Source: Prostheceraeus crozeri (taxonomy: Eukaryota > Platyhelminthes > Polycladida > Euryleptidae). From it: DNA of 64,000 nucleotides. The position numbers were made by a program, and so were the translations under genes. Below, piece by piece: positions 57,875 through 64,000 of this stretch (the first letter of the stretch is position 1; the number at the start of each line of letters is the position of its first letter). The notes beneath the pieces are model-generated. The model was given only the letters and a program-made list of their open reading frames with translations, searched no databases and was not told where the DNA came from. The stretch covers positions 62,001 through 126,000 of the forward strand of contig CAJQUW010015462.1 of assembly GCA_907163375.1 (NCBI GenBank), given 5' to 3'.

Positions 57875-60800
57875 GTAAGCATTTTTAGTGCAAATTCAGG
57901 CTTGAATTCAGACGAACTAGAACATTGACACTCGTGAAGAGTCGAGCGGAGTGAATAATATTTCTATTTGACAAATTTATCATTAAGAAAAATTGAGTCA
58001 AAAATATGCACTTTTCACTTGTCAGGCCGGCCTGTAATCTGACTGTCGAAACTCGTGTGTTCTCTGATTATAGCTGCTTCTGAATTGCCCGCGCTTGGCC
58101 AATCACAAGCGAAAGAGAGACGAATGTCTATGTCAATCTCCATTGCTTGCTACTATTGCAAACAATGGCTCTAGACTAACACACACTGTGGATATAGGAT
58201 ATAGCGAGAGCAGATCAAAACAGCAAACCAGTAATCACAGTATTTATCCATGGCTTGCTAGAGAGGCGAATGCGAAGGTTTAAGATTGCCCCGAAGAAAT
58301 CAAGCTGCTGCCGGCAATAAGTAGTATTATGACATGAATACAAGATTTAGCAAACTTACGAAAAACATGTCATCGATGTTATAGATGCTTTATTTGACAC
58401 ATCAAAGCAGCGTTGGAGGTTGCCGATCCATTCGATGTGTTGTCCAATTAAGAAAAAACGATGTAACACCCTGGGAAATAAATAACATTAAGAGCAATAA
58501 AACCAAAAATCCCGAGAAAACAAAAAAATGTGATGCCTTTTGCATTGAACATAAATAGAACATATTTTTGAACCTTTGTTGTGTGACTCAGTATAGCTCA
58601 TTTTCGTCAACCTTGAATAGAATCCTTGTTAAACATTGAACTATATTCGACTAAATGCTTTAGGTATGATACATGAAAAAATTTGTATTTCTTCACTGCG
58701 ACAAGTGTCCAAATATGCCAAATATTTACATACATAGAGACCGAAGAACAAGTGAACGAAGAAGAACGCAGTATGCAGCTGATAGATTAGTTTCAGTTCG
58801 ACTAAGATTCAAAACACAGATCAACTTCCAATACAGAAATTTCTTACAGGTAGTTACATATAGCCAGAAACCACATTTTGCTTCATTTAGAATGAATATT
58901 TGAGTAAAATTTATGCTCATGAAGGCTCAAGTAGTCACTGAGTCTCTTATCAAGAGTACTAAAATGTTGCACGTTAATTTTCACTTTTACACTTGGCAAG
59001 TGACAACGTTTATGCGGAGCGGTGTCAACTATCTAGCACTTTGTATCTTCTTTACCTCAGATGCTATTATCATATCACTTTTGGATCTCTTAAAATATAT
59101 TCTGCAAGGAATTTTCTTAATTTTTATAACTAATTACTTCACTCAAGCGTATTTACTATTTATGATATGTTGAGATACATCGTTTATTGCGAATACACAT
59201 CTTCACATTGCATCAATTTTCTCACGAAGTGATTTTCAAGCACCTGTACAGCAAGAAAAGGACAGTAATCAACATGGCTAAACTAAAACTCAGCAAATAC
59301 TAAAAAAACATGATCTACCCCATTTCATTAAGCAAAATGAATCATCTTTTTCATTACAATTATTTCTGTTTTAATCCACTTCTTTCTTTGGTCAAATATA
59401 TAGCCTCGGCGTACATAAGAGGAGTTCCAGTTTCTTAGAGATGTTTGCGAAGGGTGGCTAAGCGTCCATTTCTCTCCGATGTGCTTTGTTTAAACTTAGC
59501 AATTTGCCTCTTTGTCTCTAGCTCATATCATTGACTATTCAGTTACGGAATCAGCCATAGAAAATTACAATGAATTCAAAGATGATTACACTTCAAACCA
59601 TAGACTAAAGTATTTTCTTTTCCTCAAATTTTCTTGAATGGTGTTTTTCTTCAAATAATTCGTAGAATTTCCTTCATTTTATCCAATCGATTGTTTACAG
59701 ATCACTTACATCAATTTGCGTCAATCTTTCCTTTATAATGTATAAATGTTTCACACAAAATATTAATTGAATGCTGCTATATTTCAGATGGCTTCATTAA
59801 GATAACAGTAACTAATACGCCATTTATTATTGTTGTGAATGTCTGAATAGCGCAAAGTAGAAGTAAACAAGCAGTGTGATTATGTAATCCACCTTGTGAG
59901 TGTATTAATGGATTAGCAAGATGTATAATTCATTTGTTTTCTGTTACGTACAATGGATACTTTAATTATCAGTCGTTGATGTATGTCTGGATATGTCTGC
60001 AAGCAATTGCAGTTGACAATACATTCATCATATGAACCGAATTCGTCAAAGCATATTTCAAATGAATTTAGTTTCTTTTATGAATGAAAATCAACAAGGC
60101 GTTATCTTGAAATAAGTGCTTTCGGTTGGGGATGGTTGCTAGCTCGTCGTCTCAATGATAAGATTTGTTCAGCGTGATATGATTCAATAAAGATAGTCAT
60201 GAGAGATTTGATTCCGGATGTACATGAATTTAAGCATAAAAAGCCTGAAACAACGAAGCTCATTATCTGCTGAAAATGATCTTATTACCAGTCAGCTGAT
60301 CGGCGATTAATTGTTGGACTATTTTCTGACTTCTAGTTGTATTATCTCTCACTTTTCGGTCAATCAATCGAACAAACATATGTAATTGTTGAACATATGA
60401 ACAACTTTCACATGCGTTATTGCAGGCTTGGAGCCGATGTCTTCTTGAAAGGTCAAGTACACGTGCATTCTTTTCAGAATGTCTAATTGCATTTACAAAT
60501 ACTCGAAAATAGTAATTTACGCAAGTTTCAAATCCAATGTTAATTCACATCTGTACAAAGTCTGCCCAATACTCATGACTGAAAAAGTTCACAAATTGAG
60601 GAAGAATTTATCGAAAAGGCAAGATGTTTCGTGATATTCCTTGTCAAAAAGAATTTTCTTTGCCTGCTCAAATCTGATTTTGCGTTCTACATATGTTTAT
60701 ATAGCATCTGGGAAATCTCGCTTCAATATCAGGTGACATAGAGTGTGAAATAAGGAGATGTTGACAAAATAAACTGATTTGAACCATGATTTGATCAGTG

Positions 60801-62870
60801 TTAATAGATGCGTTATACAGAAACGCTCGGTGAGTTCGCTAATGTAAGACTTTGAGCATAAATTGCATATCATTTAATTAATAAGCAATTTCAAAATATG
60901 TGAAGTAAGATATAACTTCAATTGATACAATATGTTATGACAGCCAATGACAAATGCAGAATTATGAATTATGTGTTGTATATAAACTTCTACGTTTGCA
61001 TTAAAGAAATGCATGATCCCGTGAATTCTCTAATTCACATTTTTAAATCACGTTTTGTCTCTGTTGAATCAAGTGATCATGAATTTGTGATTTGTACAAT
61101 GCTGTACTTTAATTGAATCTCTTGGAACCAACTGCAAGTTCATCACAGATAGTTTAACCAAACATGAGATTGAAATACCATGACACGAATTATCACTATT
61201 GCTACTGCATCCAAAGAATGTTAATTTGATCCACTGTAACCAATATCAAACAACGTTTGTTCTCTTTAAGAGAGATGGAATTATGCCGATAGATTTGCGG
61301 ACAAAGACGATAAAAGTACACCAATTAAGCACCAAAACGTGAAGGAAATGAGAGGAGTGAAGAGCTTTCACTTTGGAGAGGAATTATGCAGATAGAAAAT
61401 TTGTGTTATATCGGTATTGAACATCAGTAAAATGTTTGTGAAGTATCAATCTGAACATACTATAGAACATACTGTTTAGAAAAGTATCAATCATACTCTA
61501 CTTCAATTGTTGAAAAGCAAACTTTCCATTTAGTTTTGCAAGGATGAATGAATGATAAAAGCAATATTTACAGTTTCTCAGAATATTCAGGTCCCGAACC
61601 TCAATCAACAAGAGATATCCGGTCGGGACCCAAAACGTCCGAGAACCTGTCAAAGACACTATTTTTGCACTGCGTTTTGTTTCTATTACTCATTTATCTT
61701 TGCAAAATTGAAGGGAGAGCTTGCTTTTAACTTCACATATCAACACAAAACACTTCTTTCATGAAGCAATGACGCATCTGCCAAGTGTGTCTCCTTGGTT
61801 CCTTGCCATCAATTGCTCGTTCTTGCACCAAAAATTGTTACTTTTAGGCAATGATAGGCCATTCAGGGATGAACGGAAAGGCATTGCTTTGAAACGTTCC
61901 TGCCTTTTGGAGCACTGAAAATGGTCTGTAGGAAATAATTGACAATAGTTTATAATGTATTGGAGAATGAACCCAAACAATGCACAACATAGTACTTATA
62001 AACCTTCACTTCATTGCTTGCTTTTCCAATACTTAGGCTATAATTTTGCCATTTCGCGTTATTTTTTCATTTCCATTTACGTTAGTTCCATTCACTTTGC
62101 TTTTCTTCATGCACCACATGCGGTCCCTGATTTGTAATTCACTGTTTTTGATTCATCGTCTTTCATCATTCGTTTCTTGCTTGAGCCATGATCGCGAATC
62201 TTAATAAGTGTTGAACTGTTGGTGTACTGTAAATGATCGTCAGCGGTGGTTGGAAGGCTTCGAGTAGAATTTTACATGTATAACATTTAACTTAATTTGG
62301 TTTGTCTTGCACTAAAAGCGTTCAGAGTGATGCTGGCTGTCTATTCCTACTTTATAAAATGAAGGAAACAGAAAAATGCGAAGGAAGCAGGATTTCTATC
62401 AACACAAACGGCAAGAAAATATAGAAATCCGAGGCTGCGTAGCGGAAGATTATTTTCCAAGACTTTATTAACAGCCTAAGATCCTATCTCTCTGACATTA
62501 ATGTAGAAATATGCAGATCAAATGTAGCTGCTCATCAATAAATTGTACAGATTAATCATCAATCACTGTAGAGACGATCATTTAGGATGATGATCACAGA
62601 TTCGAGTGTCATTCAAGGTACCTTTCATAATTATTTACCCCTCATAACATTTAATATTGCATCTCTAATGTACTTGTAGCTCATGCATCGTGCTAACCAA
62701 GTCGAGAATTGAAAAGATAAAACAAATTGATGAATTTGATTCAAACAATGTTTGAGCTAAAACATGTATTAACTCCTCTGTTGCCATTTGTGGGCAATGG
62801 ACCATGACAATTGGGGTTGTGGAAGTAGCAGTCCAAGCCACGGGAAATCAATTCTTCGATGATGTCATTC
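57875..62870. other. non-coding stretch, inferred intron
   Basis: No firm gene. 58075-58283 is open on the plus strand and ends NHSIYPWLAREANAK before a stop. It could be an exon only if a weak GTTTAA donor is used; treated as unsupported. The remaining sequence is AT-rich. Confidence 0.4.
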
Positions 62871-62888
62871 AGTGGACGGCAGTGGAGA

Positions 62889-63287
62889 TTATCGAAGATA
62901 TAACGAGCTCACATTTGAACAGATAAAGTCTGAGCTATATTGCGCGATCCCTTCAATCTCACATCTCCATTTTCTAGTTATGCAGTTTTCTTGGCCGTTT
63001 TCTTGGCTATTTGGGCCGTGTGGTAACTCGCCGGATTTGATTTTCACGCTTTTGACTGATCTGATGATCTGTAATGGGGCTGAAATCGTCTTGAAAGCGA
63101 CGAAGCAACGAAGGCAATGAGAGAAAGCGCTCCAGACTAGTTGCTCAAAATTGAAGCGACCCTCTCGCTGTGTTTTGAAGAGATCTTGAAGGAGACTCAA
63201 TGCTAGCCTTATAATGAGCTGGAGCACTTTCAAAGCTGAAATGAGTTTCAACACCGGAGAGAGGGTTAGACACTGGTGGTACACCAA
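62889..63287 (-). other. open, GC-richer stretch of unknown nature
   Basis: 132 codons open on the minus strand (VYHQCLTLSPVLKLISALKV ... NVSSLYLR), while the plus strand is open for 82 codons over 62872-63120. Composition is GC-richer than the neighbourhood. No domain recognised and no consistent splice sites. It abuts the foldback at 63289, so it may be part of an unclassified mobile element rather than a host exon. Confidence 0.3.
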
Positions 63288-63288
63288 T

Positions 63289-64000
63289 AGTCCGGGAGCT
63301 AGCGTGAAGTTGTGCAGGGAACGAGGTAGTACATAAAACTTTCACATAGCATAGTACACCTCTAACCTACTGCAAAACTTCGCGTCTGCCGGATCAGATC
63401 ATTTGCTTTTAAGAAATAGAGAGGATAACACAATCCTATGTATTTCCAGTGGTAAAATTGTAACATTTAAGGTGTTGACTCCATTTTTTCGAGTTTTTGC
63501 TCATAAAAGTTACACAAATTGGTATTTTGCTGAACTGGTTATTATAGAAATCATCTACAGATCATGATCTTTCAAATGAGTTATCATTCAGTGACAGAGG
63601 ATGAAGTAAAGTGTACAAACAGACACTTTTCGTTAAAGTATATCAACAATTTTCCTGAAATTTCTATGTTAAAATTTGCAGTTACACCAACGAAAAGTGT
63701 CTGTTTGTACACTTTAATTCATCTTCTGTCACTGAATGATAACCCATTTGAAAGATCATGATCTGTAGATGATTTCTATAATAACCAGTTCAGCAAAATA
63801 CTAATTTGTGTAACTTTCATGAGCAAAAACTCTAAAAAATGGAGTCAACACCTTAAATGTTACAATTTTACCACTGGAAATACATAGGATTGTGTTATCC
63901 TCTCTATTTCTTAAAAGCAAATGATCTGATCCGGCAGACGCGAAGTTTTGCAGTAGGTTAGAGGTGTACTATGCTATGTGAAAGTTTTATGTACTACCTC
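63289..64000. mobile_element. near-perfect palindrome, foldback family copy C (cut by window end)
   Basis: Arms 63323-63634 and 63689-64000 are exact mirror positions (312 bp each, no indels). I count about six mismatches; the centre is 54 bp. The outer left part (AGTCCGGGAGC ... GTGCAGGGAACGAGG, ACTTTCACATAG, CTGCCGGATC) matches the arms of foldback copies A and B, but the inner sequence is unrelated to theirs. The right terminus lies outside the window. No coding capacity. Confidence 0.9.

Overview
This window is AT-rich animal (metazoan) nuclear DNA, probably from an invertebrate. It has no operons, almost no long host ORFs, and many eukaryotic transposable elements. These include a Penelope-like element with RT and GIY-YIG domains, CR1/L2-like LINEs, Tc1 and other DDE transposons, a Tigger/pogo element, hAT-type MITEs and foldback elements. 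A more precise clade cannot be assigned from sequence alone.

Layout. 0.7-1.6 kb holds a diverged direct duplication. 2.29-5.19 kb is an intact-looking Penelope-like element with an 821-codon ORF. It sits inside the (AAT)n tail of an antisense LINE (5.2-8.56 kb) whose ORF1 is intact and whose ORF2 is frameshifted. 8.95-12 kb is a mosaic of a MITE fragment, two antisense LINE fragments and a foldback element. A 1.24-kb internally deleted Tigger lies at 14.35-15.59 kb, a 0.4-kb MITE at 21.2 kb, and a complete but nonsense-broken Tc1 element at 22.94-24.59 kb. LINE pieces occur at 26.3 and 32.4 kb, beside a decayed mariner-like transposase at 32.7-33.5 kb. A cluster of palindromic words lies at 36.3-37.5 kb. 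An antisense LINE at 40.4-42.3 kb is split by an 849-bp hAT-like element. A second foldback copy is at 44.1-44.8 kb, a transposase relic at 46.1 kb, a 164-bp hAT MITE with an exact 8-bp target duplication at 46.86 kb, and a LINE tail at 50.0-50.4 kb. Large inverted repeats follow at 51.7-52.45, 53.8-53.9 and 63.3-64.0 kb; the last is cut by the window edge.

Host gene. Three short stretches look like exons of one + strand gene: an internal exon at 18708-18857, a first exon at 31511-31577 behind a GC-richer, CpG-bearing promoter-like region, and an internal exon at 57806-57874. All three have matching splice phase (phase 1 donors; phase 1 acceptors where present). Both upstream exons could therefore splice in frame to the third, as expected for alternative N-termini or promoters. 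The gene family was not recognised. Under this model most of the window is intron, and five of the seven LINE pieces lie antisense to the gene.

Limits. Exon calls rest on splice signals, reading frame and composition only. Boundaries of decayed repeats are approximate. No homology search was possible.
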